A program made the position numbers and the translations under genes. A model generated the notes under the pieces. The model was not told where the DNA came from and made no database searches. It saw only the letters and a program-made list of their open reading frames with translations. A stretch of 64,000 nt of DNA from Gemmatimonadota bacterium. GTDB lineage: Bacteria > Gemmatimonadota > Gemmatimonadetes > Longimicrobiales > Gaopeijiaceae. The stretch spans positions 1 through 64,000 of the forward strand of contig JADFNK010000003.1 in the NCBI GenBank assembly GCA_022563405.1, read 5' to 3'. Below, piece after piece: positions 51,472-60,598 of this stretch (positions are counted from its first letter, which is position 1; each line of letters starts with the position of its first letter).

Positions 51472-53244
51472 TCAATCTAGTAATTCCAGGTCGAGTTCGT
51501 CTACCGCGTGCTGAAGGCGTGGTTCCCGTTTGATCAACCCCTTCATCCTGTCCTTCTGAACCGCCTCCGGGCTGATACGCTCGCGCCGCTGAGGCGTCCC
51601 ATCACCGGAGGCCCGAAACACGATTTCGGGTTCCGCGTTCATCAATGCCCCTAGCGCTTCTTGAAGGGCCCTGCGGGCCGAAGGGTCCTCGAGACGTTCC
51701 AAACCAGGTCCGGCCGGAAGCTCGATGACGACCACGCCCTCGGCCTTGGATTCAGAGACAGTGGCCGCCCTGAGAAAGGGGCGCATCCCGCTGGGAATCC
51801 CAGCGCCTTCCCTGACCAACAAGGCCCAGGCATCCGCAGCCGCGAGCCCACCGGGAGACTTCTGGGAGGGGGCCTCCACCTGCACCTCCGTAGCTTCCTC
51901 GGCCACCTCCGTAGCTTCCTCGGCCACCTCCGTAGCTTCCTCGGCCACCTCCGTAGCTTCCTCGGCCCCTCGTGGAACCTCCTCGGCCGCCTCAGAAATC
52001 CCGGGCACCTGTCGAGGGTCCGTGACCGGGCCCGATAATGACTCGTCCGCCGATATCCCCTCTGAGGAAGGGTCCCGCGGCACCCCTTCCGGTGGAGGGC
52101 TCCCGCCGAGACCGGCCAGCAACTCCTCCAACTTGACGGTCCGATCCATATAACTGATACGAAGCAGCAGCATCTCCAGCACTACCTGAGGATTCGGGCT
52201 CCGCCTAAGGCTCCCAGAACTCTCGACGTCAGACGCCAGCGCCAGCATCCGAGTGAGATCCGCGGGGGTGAATGAAGCAAGGCCGGCCTTAAAAGCTTCG
52301 AGGGTCTCCGCATCGAGATCGGGGGGGGTTCCCCCCAGCGAAAGCCTCAGGAGGGCCCGAAGCGAGTCCACAAGACCGTGGTAAAACTCGACAAGATCGT
52401 ACCCCTCGTCGAGTAGCCGTTCAACGAAACCAAAGATTTCGCCATGTTTCCCCTCGGCCCACATGTCCAAGAGTTCTACATAACGCTCGTTATCGACCAG
52501 GCCCAGCACTTGGCGCACCGACTCCTGGCTAATTTCCCCGCCAGTGAGGGCGATCACCTGATCCAGCAGAGAGAGAGCGTCCCTCATCCCTCCGTCGGCC
52601 TTCTGTGCGATGGTTCTGAGAGCATCTTGGGGAGCGGGAAGACCTTCCTGCTCGAGCACGGTCGCCAGGCGATCCACGATGTCTGAAACGCCGATGCGCC
52701 GGAAGTCGAAGCGCTGGCATCGAGAAAGCACCGGTGCCGCGATCTGCTGGATCTTCTGCGGCTCCGTGGTCGCGAACACGAAGATCACTCGTGGAGGCGG
52801 CTCCTCCAGGATCTTCAGCAGCGCGTTCCAAGCCTCCCGCGTGAGCATGTGGGCTTCGTCCACAATGAAGACCTTGTAGCCGTCTTCCCGCGACGGTGCG
52901 TACATGGCCCGCTCACGAAGCTGCCTCGCATCGTCGACACCTCGGTTGGAAGCGGCATCGATCTCAATGACGTCTAGCGCGGTTTGTCCGCTCCAGATTC
53001 TGGCGCAGCTTTCACATTCCCCACAAGGCTCGCCCGACTCTTCTCGATCCGGGCAGTTGAGAGCCATCGCGAGTATTCGCGCAAGCGTGGTCTTGCCAAC
53101 ACCTCGGGGGCCGCAGAAAAGGTAGGCGTGTCCCACCCGGTCGTCGGATATGGCCCGACGCAGCGTTTCGGAGACGTGTTTCTGGGTCGCGACGTCGGCG
53201 AAACGCCGAGGTCGGTATTTGCGAGCTAACGCCGTGTGGGACAA
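51472..53244 (-). CDS. dnaX: DNA polymerase III subunit gamma/tau
   Basis: Clamp-loader ATPase. The track ORF begins in the SRP RNA terminator; I use the TTG giving MSHTALARKYRPRRFADVA, which matches the family start. Walker A is GPRGVGKTT, the zinc module has C...CGECESC, Walker B and DEAHMLTREAWNAL follow, and the sensor is SRCQRFDFRRI. The tau-type C-terminal region is long (590 aa in all) and contains a 21-nt tandem repeat giving EEATEVA units. It lies downstream of the SRP RNA gene, a common arrangement. Confidence 0.94.
   Translation of the reverse strand: MSHTALARKYRPRRFADVATQKHVSETLRRAISDDRVGHAYLFCGPRGVGKTTLARILAMALNCPDREESGEPCGECESCARIWSGQTALDVIEIDAASNRGVDDARQLRERAMYAPSREDGYKVFIVDEAHMLTREAWNALLKILEEPPPRVIFVFATTEPQKIQQIAAPVLSRCQRFDFRRIGVSDIVDRLATVLEQEGLPAPQDALRTIAQKADGGMRDALSLLDQVIALTGGEISQESVRQVLGLVDNERYVELLDMWAEGKHGEIFGFVERLLDEGYDLVEFYHGLVDSLRALLRLSLGGTPPDLDAETLEAFKAGLASFTPADLTRMLALASDVESSGSLRRSPNPQVVLEMLLLRISYMDRTVKLEELLAGLGGSPPPEGVPRDPSSEGISADESLSGPVTDPRQVPGISEAAEEVPRGAEEATEVAEEATEVAEEATEVAEEATEVQVEAPSQKSPGGLAAADAWALLVREGAGIPSGMRPFLRAATVSESKAEGVVVIELPAGPGLERLEDPSARRALQEALGALMNAEPEIVFRASGDGTPQRRERISPEAVQKDRMKGLIKREPRLQHAVDELDLELLD
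51883..51966. repeat. Four 21-nt tandem repeats within dnaX
   Basis: Four perfect head-to-tail copies of a 21-nt unit on the plus strand (CACCTCCGTAGCTTCCTCGG...). In the gene they encode a seven-residue EEATEVA unit in the acidic linker after the ATPase core. Copy-number change by slippage would keep the frame. Confidence 0.85.
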
Positions 53245-53340
53245 CGTGTTACAGTTCCGTGGCCGGTGGTGCGAAGACCCGACGCGGCGACCCCTGGTGG
53301 CCGCGCTTGAGTCGAGACGCCGCACGAGAAGCAGAAAAAT

Positions 53341-53440
53341 GCCCCAGGCGACCCGCAGCAACGATCACCACACTTACCGCTGCTACCGGCAAGGTCCTGA
53401 CGGAGTTCGTGGGCTTTCGCCCTACGGACCTGGGGCACCC
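53341..53440 (-). ncRNA. ffs: Signal recognition particle RNA (small bacterial type)
   Basis: About 100 nt. The terminal stem GCCCCAGG/CCTGGGGC closes the molecule. The conserved helix 8 block reads TCAGGACC-TTGCC-GGTAGCAGCGG, with the asymmetric internal-loop bases AGCAGC. The apical loop is TTGCC, five bases rather than the common GGAA tetraloop. A perfect-spaced promoter precedes it and ATTTTT follows. Position just upstream of dnaX is typical of ffs. It binds Ffh to target membrane proteins. Confidence 0.92.
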
Positions 53441-53442
53441 GA

Positions 53443-53471
53443 AACTTAGACCGCCGCGAAACGAGCGTCAA
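53443..53471 (-). promoter_or_regulatory. Promoter of the SRP RNA gene
   Basis: TTGACG and TAAGTT are separated by exactly 17 nt. Initiation at the GGG two or three bases downstream would start the RNA at its predicted 5' end. Confidence 0.8.
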
Positions 53472-53536
53472 CGTCGCGGAACCACTCGGAAAACCGCTAG
53501 GAAGTAGGATTGGTGCCGGTTCTCAGGACACCGTCA

Positions 53537-53896
53537 TCACTCGGTCCACGCTCCCTCGAGGTGCTCCAGTTCAAAGCTCCCGTCGGGCATCAACCGTACC
53601 GAGACGGCATCGAACCGATAGGAACGCGCCTTGAAATCGCTCCGTGCAATCCACGCGCGGGCGACCACGGAAATCGCTCGACGCTTTTTTCGGGTAATGG
53701 CCTCCAGGGGATGGCCAAACGCCGGACCGGTACGCCCTTTTACCTCCACAAACGCAACGAGCCCATCCTTTTCGACCACGAGATCGATCTCCTTACGGAG
53801 GAAGCGAACGTTACGGTCGAGCACTCGCCAACCTCTCTCATTCAAGAGTCCTTCGGCCAGCGCTTCGAAGCGGCGTCCGCGGCGTACGGTGTTCAA
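53537..53896 (-). CDS. YraN/UPF0102 family predicted endonuclease
   Basis: A 119-residue protein of the PD-(D/E)xK superfamily with predicted Holliday-junction or nuclease function. Family features: RRGRRFEALAEGLLNERGWRVLDRN at the N-terminus, RKEIDLVVEKDGLVAFVEVK (E, D and ExK catalytic positions), then RKKRRAISVVARAWI. Length is normal. It is located between smc and the SRP RNA gene. Confidence 0.9.
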   Translation of the reverse strand: MNTVRRGRRFEALAEGLLNERGWRVLDRNVRFLRKEIDLVVEKDGLVAFVEVKGRTGPAFGHPLEAITRKKRRAISVVARAWIARSDFKARSYRFDAVSVRLMPDGSFELEHLEGAWTE

Positions 53897-53923
53897 GAGT
53901 GGAGGTTGGCCCCTCGGAATGGG

Positions 53924-53959
53924 GGTGACATGCCCAACGAAGGTGACATGCCCAAGGAA
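53924..53959. repeat. Two 18-nt direct repeats between smc and yraN
   Basis: GGTGACATGCCCAA followed by (C/G)GAA, twice in tandem on the plus strand. The rest of the 200-nt gap between the smc stop and the yraN start is G/C-rich and has no gene I would support. Confidence 0.5.
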
Positions 53960-54099
53960 GTGATCGCGCCGGAGGTTGGGGCTCGTTCTGGATCCCTTCT
54001 GGAAGGGTGATCACAACGGGGGGGCGGAACCATGGCCGGAGGGGCAATTTCAGGCACCCGGTGGGTACCCGGCTCGGCGCCCTGTTGGGGCCTGTGGCT

Positions 54100-57000
54100 T
54101 TATCCAGCCGATCCACCGGCGCTGGCCTCAAGAGCCTCTTGAAGCTGCACACCCACAATCGTACTCACGCCGGGTTCCTCCATCGTTACGCCGTAAATCC
54201 AGTCGGCGGCCTCGATCGAGCGCGGATTATGTGTGATAAGCACGAATTGAGTCTGCTCCTTGAACTCCTGGAGGAGTCGGATGAATCGGCCGATGTTGTT
54301 CTCATCCAACGGCGCGTCCACCTCATCGAGAACGCAGAAGGGACTCGGCTTGACCAGATAGATGCCGAAGAGCAGCGAAAGCGCCGTGAGCGCCCGCTCC
54401 CCTCCGGAAAGTAAATCGATACGCTGGGTCTTCTTGCCCCTGGGCGACGCGTGGATCTCGATCGGAGACTCGAGCGGATCTTCCGGATCCGTAAGCCAGA
54501 TGTCGGCCTCTCCGCCCTCGAAAAGCCGGATGAACGTGGCGCGGAAGTTCTTGCGAATCTCTTCGAACGTACCCTCGAACAGGTCGACGGCAGTCTGGTT
54601 GATCTTCCGAATGGCGGCCTTCAGGTCGTCACGGGCGGCAAAGAGATCATCTCTCTGCTCCGAGAGAAAATCGAGCCTGGCGCTCTCCTCCTCGTGCTCC
54701 TCCACCGCAAGCATGTTGACGGGTCCGATCCGCTCCAGCTGGATCACGATGTCCCCCAACTCCGCCTGTAACTCCTCGGGCGAACCCTCCACCGGTTCGG
54801 CCTCTTCCAAGAGACGATCGAGCGGCCGTCCCCATTCGCCCTCCAACCTCTCCTGAATCAAGCCGATGCCGCCCGATACGTCCTGGCGCTCGAGTTCGAG
54901 CTGGTGCCGCCGGTCCACGGCCTGGCGCTCTGCGCTCCGTAGCGAGCGAGCCGCCTGCTCGGCCTCGGCCAGACTTTCTGCCACACGGGTAAGCAACGTA
55001 CTCCTTTCGTCCAACACCGCGCGGGCGGTGTCCCGCTCCTCGAAGAGGCGCTCGGTCTCTTTCTTGCCCTCTTCCTGTAATGCGACGGCCGTCGCCACGT
55101 CACCCGTCAGAACTTTTTCTTCGGCGTCCAGGTCGGCCAAACGTTCCTCCTGGACACTACGGTCGAGGGTCAAATCTTCGACACGTTGTGCCACTTGTTT
55201 CGCCTCTTCCTCCGCGCGAGCGAGCTCAATCGAGAGCCGGGCCTCCTCGCCACGTGTGTCCTCCCATTCATCTTGGACCACCGCCAATTCGCCTCGGGAG
55301 GCCTCTCGCGCCTCCCGTGTACCGCTTTCCCGGGCGAGAAGTCGCTCCCGATCCTCTTTGGCGGTCTTGGCACGCTCCATGGCACGGATACGGGTGGCAC
55401 GGGTCCCTTCGAGCTGTCTCGCGAGTTCGTCCCTGTGCGTGTCGATACGGGCTCGCTGGTCCACCTGGGCCGCACCCTCGGCACTGGCGGTCCGCAACTC
55501 GTCCTGCCTTTCCAGCAGCGCCGTCCGGGCCCGTTCGACCGCAACCTCCGTTTCTGCGTATCGAGTCTCTTCCTTCTCCAACGTGTGCTGAGAGGCTGAA
55601 GCTTCGGCCTCCGCCTTCAACAACGCAGCACGGAGCATCACGAGGTGCTCCATTCGCTCGAGCCGTCCCGATATCATGGAAGGGGTTCCGACTCGAATCA
55701 AACCTCGCGGATCGAGAACCGTACCGTCGCGCAACAGCTTCGGCCGCGCGGAGCGGCCCTCCATCCCAGCGTCGTCGACAAGATCAACCTCACCGAGCAA
55801 GGCCTCGACCCAAGGAGCCCCTTCGCCGACGCCACGGACAGACTCCAGGAGGGTCCCATCCGCCTTGTCTGGAACACGATCGAGCGGAAGCAGGATCAAT
55901 CCGCCGCCGCCTTGCCAATCCTCAGAGAACCACCGTATCAGGCGATCGGCCGTCTGGCTGTCCCGCACGATCAACGCCTTCACAAGCGTGCCCAAGTAGG
56001 CCTCCACCGCCGAGCCCAGCTCAGCTGGAGCCTCGATGAAGTTCAAGAGCGACCCCACGACATCCGCATCCCCAAGCGCGAGAACCGCCTCGGTCGCCGG
56101 ATCGATCCCCTCCAGCCCCAGCTCGAGGGTCTCCAACGCGGCTACCTCCGCGTCGATACCCTGCGCGACGCGCACCGCCTGCAGTTCCCCACTCCTCGCC
56201 ATTTCGAGAGAGGATTTCGCATCCTCCAGTGCGGCCCGCGCCGAATCCAACTCGGCCTCGGCCTCCTCGACCCCAGCCTCTAGGCCATCGATGCGGCCGG
56301 TAAACAGATCTCCCTGCGACTCGAGATCGGAGAGGGCATCAGAGGCTTCCGTCAACTCCGCGTCGATCCGCTGGAGGCGGCGCTCGAGTTCCGCAGCTTG
56401 GCCTTGCGCCGCGTCTGCGTCACCCTCGAGTTGAGCCCCCTTTCGGACTGCGTCACGTTCGTGGAGCTCCGTCTCGTCCAAACGAGCGCGCGCATCCTCG
56501 AGACGGACACGGACGGACGTCACGATCTCTGCGTGTTGGGTGACGTCCGCTCGAATCCGCTCCAGTTCCGCATCCCGACCGCCGTGGCGCTCATCCAATG
56601 CCGTCAACTCCTCCACCACGACACGCACCCGGGTCTCCGAGGTGTCTCGGTCCCCTCCGATCTGCCCGAGGCGACGTTGCGCGTATCCTCTTCGCTCCTC
56701 CGCCACCGCAAGATCACGTTCCCACTCGACGAGGCTCTCCCCTAATTCGCTCAGGGCTCCCGCCGCCTCGGCCCTGGATCGCTCCGCATCCACCTCTTCC
56801 AGGCGCAACGTCTCGACAGTCACTTCGGCGGTCCTGAGTTCGGCCACCATTCCTTGGCCGGTTTCTCGGCCTCCGTCCAGAGCCTTGTCCAGCTCCGACA
56901 AGCGATCCCGTAGCCTTCCCAGGTCGTGACCCACCACGGATACTTCAACGGCCAGGCGCCGCTCTCGCAGTGTCTTGTAGCGCTCGGCCTTACCCTTCTG

Positions 57001-57621
57001 CCGGGCCAAGGACCGAACTTTGGTCTCGATTTCGCCGATCACGTCCTCCAGCCGTGTCAGGTCCCGCTCGGCGTGCTCGAGGCGTCTCATCGCCGCCTTG
57101 CGGCGGTCCTTGTACTTGCCGATCCCCGAGGCCTCTTCGAAGAGTTGCCGGCGCTCCTCCGCCCGATCCGACAAGATCGCGTCGATCATTCGGTTCTCGA
57201 TGACCGAATAGGCGTTGGCGCCGAGCCCGGTATCGCGGCAGACGTCCAACACATCACGAAGCCGACACGAAGAGCGGTTCAGAAAATAGTCGCTCCTTCC
57301 GTCTCGGTAGACGGTCCGTCCGATCTCGACCTCCTTGAAGGCCACAGGCAGCGCGCCGTCTTCATTGGAAACCACCATGGTGACCGATCCCCGGTTGACC
57401 GGCCGGCGATTCAAGGATCCTTGGAAGATGGCCTCCTCCATCTTTCCACCACGGATGGCCGAAGGACGCTGCTCCCCCAACACCCAGCGGATGGCATCGC
57501 TGATATTGGATTTCCCGCATCCGTTGGGGCCAACGACGGCGGTGATCCCTTCATGAAAGTCGATGACGGTGGCGTCGGCGAAGGACTTGAACCCATGAAT
57601 GCGGAGGGATCGAAGCTTCAT
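54100..57621 (-). CDS. smc: Chromosome segregation ATPase SMC
   Basis: The 1173-residue SMC subunit of condensin. N-terminal KLRSLRIHGFKSFADATVI and Walker A GPNGCGKSN. Long heptad-rich coiled coils (about 170-500 and 660-1000) flank a hinge near 510-640 that includes GLEGIDPATEAVLALGDADV. The C-terminal head has signature LSGGERALTALSLLFG and Walker B FCVLDEVDAPLDENN. Length is normal. Its ATG overlaps the stop of the upstream SPOR gene (ATGA), an unusual partner. scpA/scpB are not in the window. Confidence 0.96.
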   Translation of the reverse strand: MKLRSLRIHGFKSFADATVIDFHEGITAVVGPNGCGKSNISDAIRWVLGEQRPSAIRGGKMEEAIFQGSLNRRPVNRGSVTMVVSNEDGALPVAFKEVEIGRTVYRDGRSDYFLNRSSCRLRDVLDVCRDTGLGANAYSVIENRMIDAILSDRAEERRQLFEEASGIGKYKDRRKAAMRRLEHAERDLTRLEDVIGEIETKVRSLARQKGKAERYKTLRERRLAVEVSVVGHDLGRLRDRLSELDKALDGGRETGQGMVAELRTAEVTVETLRLEEVDAERSRAEAAGALSELGESLVEWERDLAVAEERRGYAQRRLGQIGGDRDTSETRVRVVVEELTALDERHGGRDAELERIRADVTQHAEIVTSVRVRLEDARARLDETELHERDAVRKGAQLEGDADAAQGQAAELERRLQRIDAELTEASDALSDLESQGDLFTGRIDGLEAGVEEAEAELDSARAALEDAKSSLEMARSGELQAVRVAQGIDAEVAALETLELGLEGIDPATEAVLALGDADVVGSLLNFIEAPAELGSAVEAYLGTLVKALIVRDSQTADRLIRWFSEDWQGGGGLILLPLDRVPDKADGTLLESVRGVGEGAPWVEALLGEVDLVDDAGMEGRSARPKLLRDGTVLDPRGLIRVGTPSMISGRLERMEHLVMLRAALLKAEAEASASQHTLEKEETRYAETEVAVERARTALLERQDELRTASAEGAAQVDQRARIDTHRDELARQLEGTRATRIRAMERAKTAKEDRERLLARESGTREAREASRGELAVVQDEWEDTRGEEARLSIELARAEEEAKQVAQRVEDLTLDRSVQEERLADLDAEEKVLTGDVATAVALQEEGKKETERLFEERDTARAVLDERSTLLTRVAESLAEAEQAARSLRSAERQAVDRRHQLELERQDVSGGIGLIQERLEGEWGRPLDRLLEEAEPVEGSPEELQAELGDIVIQLERIGPVNMLAVEEHEEESARLDFLSEQRDDLFAARDDLKAAIRKINQTAVDLFEGTFEEIRKNFRATFIRLFEGGEADIWLTDPEDPLESPIEIHASPRGKKTQRIDLLSGGERALTALSLLFGIYLVKPSPFCVLDEVDAPLDENNIGRFIRLLQEFKEQTQFVLITHNPRSIEAADWIYGVTMEEPGVSTIVGVQLQEALEASAGGSAG

Positions 57622-59564
57622 TCAGGCACTATTCCCCGTCGAGACGTCAGAACCAGTTCTCCGATGTCGGCGTCGTTGATCATCCGTCCCATCTCTTCAG
57701 CCTCGAGCTCATCCCGGAAAGCTCCGCCGTATACGCGCTCGCGGGTCGTGCCATCCGCAAGCACGACCTGGAGCGAGTACGCCGGTATCGAAGCCCGAGC
57801 CAACGCCTGGATCCTGCCTTGTGCATTCACCGCCGAAGTATACTCGCCGAAATAAAACGCGTATGGAGCGTCGCGCACCAACCAATCGTCTGGGTTCTCA
57901 CGATCCATGGACACAGCGATGGGGTCCTTGAGAGCAGTCGCCTCCGCAACGCTGTATGCGGGACCGGCGTGGAGCGCAAACTGGAGCCTTCCGTTCACGT
58001 CCAAGGGGGTTACGAAGAAGAGAAGATTCGGAAGCCGACCCCGCAGAGCATTCGCGGTGCTCAAAGGAGTCTCCATGTCAAATGACAGGTCGAGCAACAA
58101 CGCGTAGCTCATGATTTCGGTTTGAGAACCCGGTAAGACCACAGGGGGGGGGACGTAGGAAGAAGCGACTCGGGCCCGGTCAGGAGGTGTAACCCCGGGA
58201 ACGTTGATGAGCCCGAAGTATGCGATTCCGAGGAATCCACCCCCCCCGACGACGGACGTCGCAATCACGAACAGCATCAGACGTACAAAGAGATCACGCC
58301 TCTTTTGCCGCCTCAACCGGGCGAGACCCCTGTAGCCCTGCGGAGCTTTCCCTTTCGTTTCGGCCGCCTCCCCCCGCTCCTGCGTCGGAGCAACCTCGAC
58401 ACCAAACGCGGCGGCAAAACCGACCTCCGCTGCAGAATCCTCAGCCCCCGGCTCCGGCAGCGCATCGGGAGCCAGAGCCGGTTCGCCTGGCCCGACCACC
58501 GCGCCGGGCCCGGAATCAGCGGGATCGGCCGCTTCGAGGTCCAGAGCCGCTAAATCACTGGTATCGGTCGCGTCAGCACCGGCTGACTCCAGATCCCCCG
58601 TACTCTCTCCCTCGGCGTCGGCGAGCGTCGGCAACTCCACATCGAGCGAGGCCGCTATCTCCGCTTCGTCCGGGGAAGGCGGGGCCTGACCCGGATCCAA
58701 CCCCACCTCCGGCGAGTCCTCTGAGTCGTACTGTGCCCCCTCCAGGCCCGAAACGCTCAAAACATCGGATGTCTCAGACGGATCATCGGTGGGGACGCCC
58801 ACCGGGGCCTCAACCGCCGGGGCCTCAACCTCGGGCGCCTCAACCTCGGGCAGCCCGGGTAATGCCTCAGCGGAAAGAACGTCGTCGTCCACTGTGTCGG
58901 GCAGCCCGGGCGCCACGTCGACAGCGGCCACGTCACCCCCTGGATCCTCACTCACGACCGGCGGAGCATCTCCGTTCGCCGGGCCCAGCACCGCGATCAG
59001 CGGTCCCGATTCGCTCCCCAGGATGGCATTGACATCCTTCGATGGCGGAGCGAGCACCAAGACGCCTTCGGCCCGTTTGGTCATGGCCTCCACACCCGGC
59101 GTGCCAGTCGACACGTGAAAAACGAGTGTGGCTCCCGCCTCCCTGCACCCTCGAATCACCATGTCCCACTTGGCGTGTTCCAGCACGTCGGCGACTTCGG
59201 TAACCGGGGTTCCGGCGGGGGCGAGCATCAGCCCATCTTCGACACGTTCTGTGATTCGCGGAGCCGACGCTCCGTAGAGCACCATGTCGGACACACCCTC
59301 GCCGTTCTCGACACCTGCGACCTCATGTAGCACCGGATCATCGAGGCATGCATCCGCGAGAATGATGCGGCGGCCCGATGCGGCCCATCGCTTAGCCACC
59401 GCAAAGCTCGCCTGCGCCCCCCAGTCGCGGTCGATCTCGGAATCGACGAGAATGACGACACAAGCGGATACGGAGTCCCCGTCATCGAGAGCGGACTCGA
59501 TCTCCGCGGGTAAATTCCCAGCGGCCGGATCTATGGGCTGCCAGGCCTGATTTTCTGGATTCAT
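57618..59564 (-). CDS. Membrane protein with degenerate MinD/ParA-like domain and SPOR-like C-terminus
   Basis: A 648-residue protein I start at MNPENQAWQPIDPAAG (17 codons inside the track ORF). Residues about 1-200 follow the order of CpsD/MinD-type ATPases (VVILVDSEIDRDWGAQASFA, then RRIILADACLDDPVLH), but the Walker A position has no GK(S/T), so ATPase activity is unlikely. Residues about 200-400 are an acidic, Pro/Ala/Glu-rich linker with EAPEVEAPAVEAP. One helix (about 428-450) leads to a periplasmic SPOR-type domain (about 480-640), which in other proteins binds denuded peptidoglycan. It is translationally coupled to smc. Role in division or segregation is an inference. Confidence 0.7.
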   Translation of the reverse strand: MNPENQAWQPIDPAAGNLPAEIESALDDGDSVSACVVILVDSEIDRDWGAQASFAVAKRWAASGRRIILADACLDDPVLHEVAGVENGEGVSDMVLYGASAPRITERVEDGLMLAPAGTPVTEVADVLEHAKWDMVIRGCREAGATLVFHVSTGTPGVEAMTKRAEGVLVLAPPSKDVNAILGSESGPLIAVLGPANGDAPPVVSEDPGGDVAAVDVAPGLPDTVDDDVLSAEALPGLPEVEAPEVEAPAVEAPVGVPTDDPSETSDVLSVSGLEGAQYDSEDSPEVGLDPGQAPPSPDEAEIAASLDVELPTLADAEGESTGDLESAGADATDTSDLAALDLEAADPADSGPGAVVGPGEPALAPDALPEPGAEDSAAEVGFAAAFGVEVAPTQERGEAAETKGKAPQGYRGLARLRRQKRRDLFVRLMLFVIATSVVGGGGFLGIAYFGLINVPGVTPPDRARVASSYVPPPVVLPGSQTEIMSYALLLDLSFDMETPLSTANALRGRLPNLLFFVTPLDVNGRLQFALHAGPAYSVAEATALKDPIAVSMDRENPDDWLVRDAPYAFYFGEYTSAVNAQGRIQALARASIPAYSLQVVLADGTTRERVYGGAFRDELEAEEMGRMINDADIGELVLTSRRGIVPE

Positions 59565-59677
59565 CCGTGTGTTCTCGACGTGACGATCACTCCGCCCCAT
59601 GGGTCGCCGATCCATGAGAAGAACGACCTCGAAGCGGCCACCCGCTCAACGGGGCAAGGTAACCCGGCCTCAATACC

Positions 59678-59705
59678 CACCGGAAGCTACACCACCGGAA
59701 GCTAC
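59678..59705. repeat. Short direct repeat upstream of the SPOR gene
   Basis: CACCGGAAGCTAC occurs twice, 15 nt apart, in the gap between rsfS and the SPOR gene. It has no evident function. Confidence 0.4.
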
Positions 59706-59737
59706 CCTTCGATGGGGACAGCTGTAAACAGGCGAGA

Positions 59738-60109
59738 TCAGCCGTCGAAGTCGAGCCTTGGAGCATCTCCCCAAAGTACTTCCAACTGATAGAATTGGCG
59801 CGCCTCTTCGTGGAACACGTGGACGACGAAGTCGATGTAGTCGATCAATACCCACCGACCACCTTGGAGGCCTTCGATATGTTCCGGCCGGATTTCTTTC
59901 TTCTTCAATTGGTCGACGATGTTTTCGGCGATCGCTTTCACCTGTACATCGGACCGACCTGAGACGAGCAAGAAATAGTCTGTCGCACCCCATAGGCTAG
60001 CCAGATCCAGAGCGACGACGTTGGTCGCCTTGAGCTCCAGAGCCAGCTCCGCCGCTCGTTCGACGGCCTCAGTGACTTCTGGCCGTGCTCTCTTGGGGGC
60101 TACCGACAC
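59738..60109 (-). CDS. rsfS: Ribosome silencing factor RsfS (Iojap)
   Basis: Binds uL14 and blocks subunit joining under nutrient stress. The 123-residue protein has the DUF143 pattern: ALELKATNVVALDLASLWGA, TDYFLLVSGRSDVQVKAIAE, RPEHIEGLQGGRWVLIDY and DFVVHVFHEEARQFYQLEVL. It follows rplI by 19 nt and precedes the SPOR gene. Confidence 0.94.
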   Translation of the reverse strand: MSVAPKRARPEVTEAVERAAELALELKATNVVALDLASLWGATDYFLLVSGRSDVQVKAIAENIVDQLKKKEIRPEHIEGLQGGRWVLIDYIDFVVHVFHEEARQFYQLEVLWGDAPRLDFDG

Positions 60110-60128
60110 GTGGGGCCTTGGTGAAAGG

Positions 60129-60587
60129 TTATTCTTCGCCCCTTTCCACCTGGACCTCGATCTCTACGTCGACTTGGCTATGGAGGCGGACGACAACATT
60201 CGCGGTGCCCAGCATCTTGAGAGGCTCATCGAGCATCACGATCCGGCGATCCACCTCGAAGTCCAGTTCGCCCTGGTTGAGTCGATCCGCCACGTCTGCG
60301 TTGGTGACCGCCCCGAATAGCTTTCCATCCTCGCCAGCGCGAACATGGAACACCATGGAGATTCCTTCTAACAGCGACGCGCGGCGGCGAGCCTCCAGGT
60401 AGTCGTGTTTCGCATGCTCCTCGGCTTCCCCCCGCTCCCGTTCCAATCTCCGTAAATTGGCTCCGCTGGCGAGAAAGGCCAGGCCCTGAGGGATGAGGTA
60501 ATTCCGCGCGTAACCCGCCTTGACGTCGACGACATCACCTTGACCCCCGAGCCGGTCAACCGTCTTTCTAAGAATGAGCTTCATCAA
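60129..60587 (-). CDS. rplI: 50S ribosomal protein bL9
   Basis: Large-subunit protein on the L1 stalk base. N-terminal KLILRKTVDRLGGQGDVVDV and the family signature GYARNYLIPQGLA at the start of the connecting helix. The C-domain (about 80-150) contains GEDGKLFGAVTNADVA. Length 152 aa is normal. It lies directly downstream of the DUF2232 gene, which follows the fused S6-S18 gene. Confidence 0.97.
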   Translation of the reverse strand: MMKLILRKTVDRLGGQGDVVDVKAGYARNYLIPQGLAFLASGANLRRLERERGEAEEHAKHDYLEARRRASLLEGISMVFHVRAGEDGKLFGAVTNADVADRLNQGELDFEVDRRIVMLDEPLKMLGTANVVVRLHSQVDVEIEVQVERGEE

Positions 60588-60598
60588 TCCTTCTCCAT

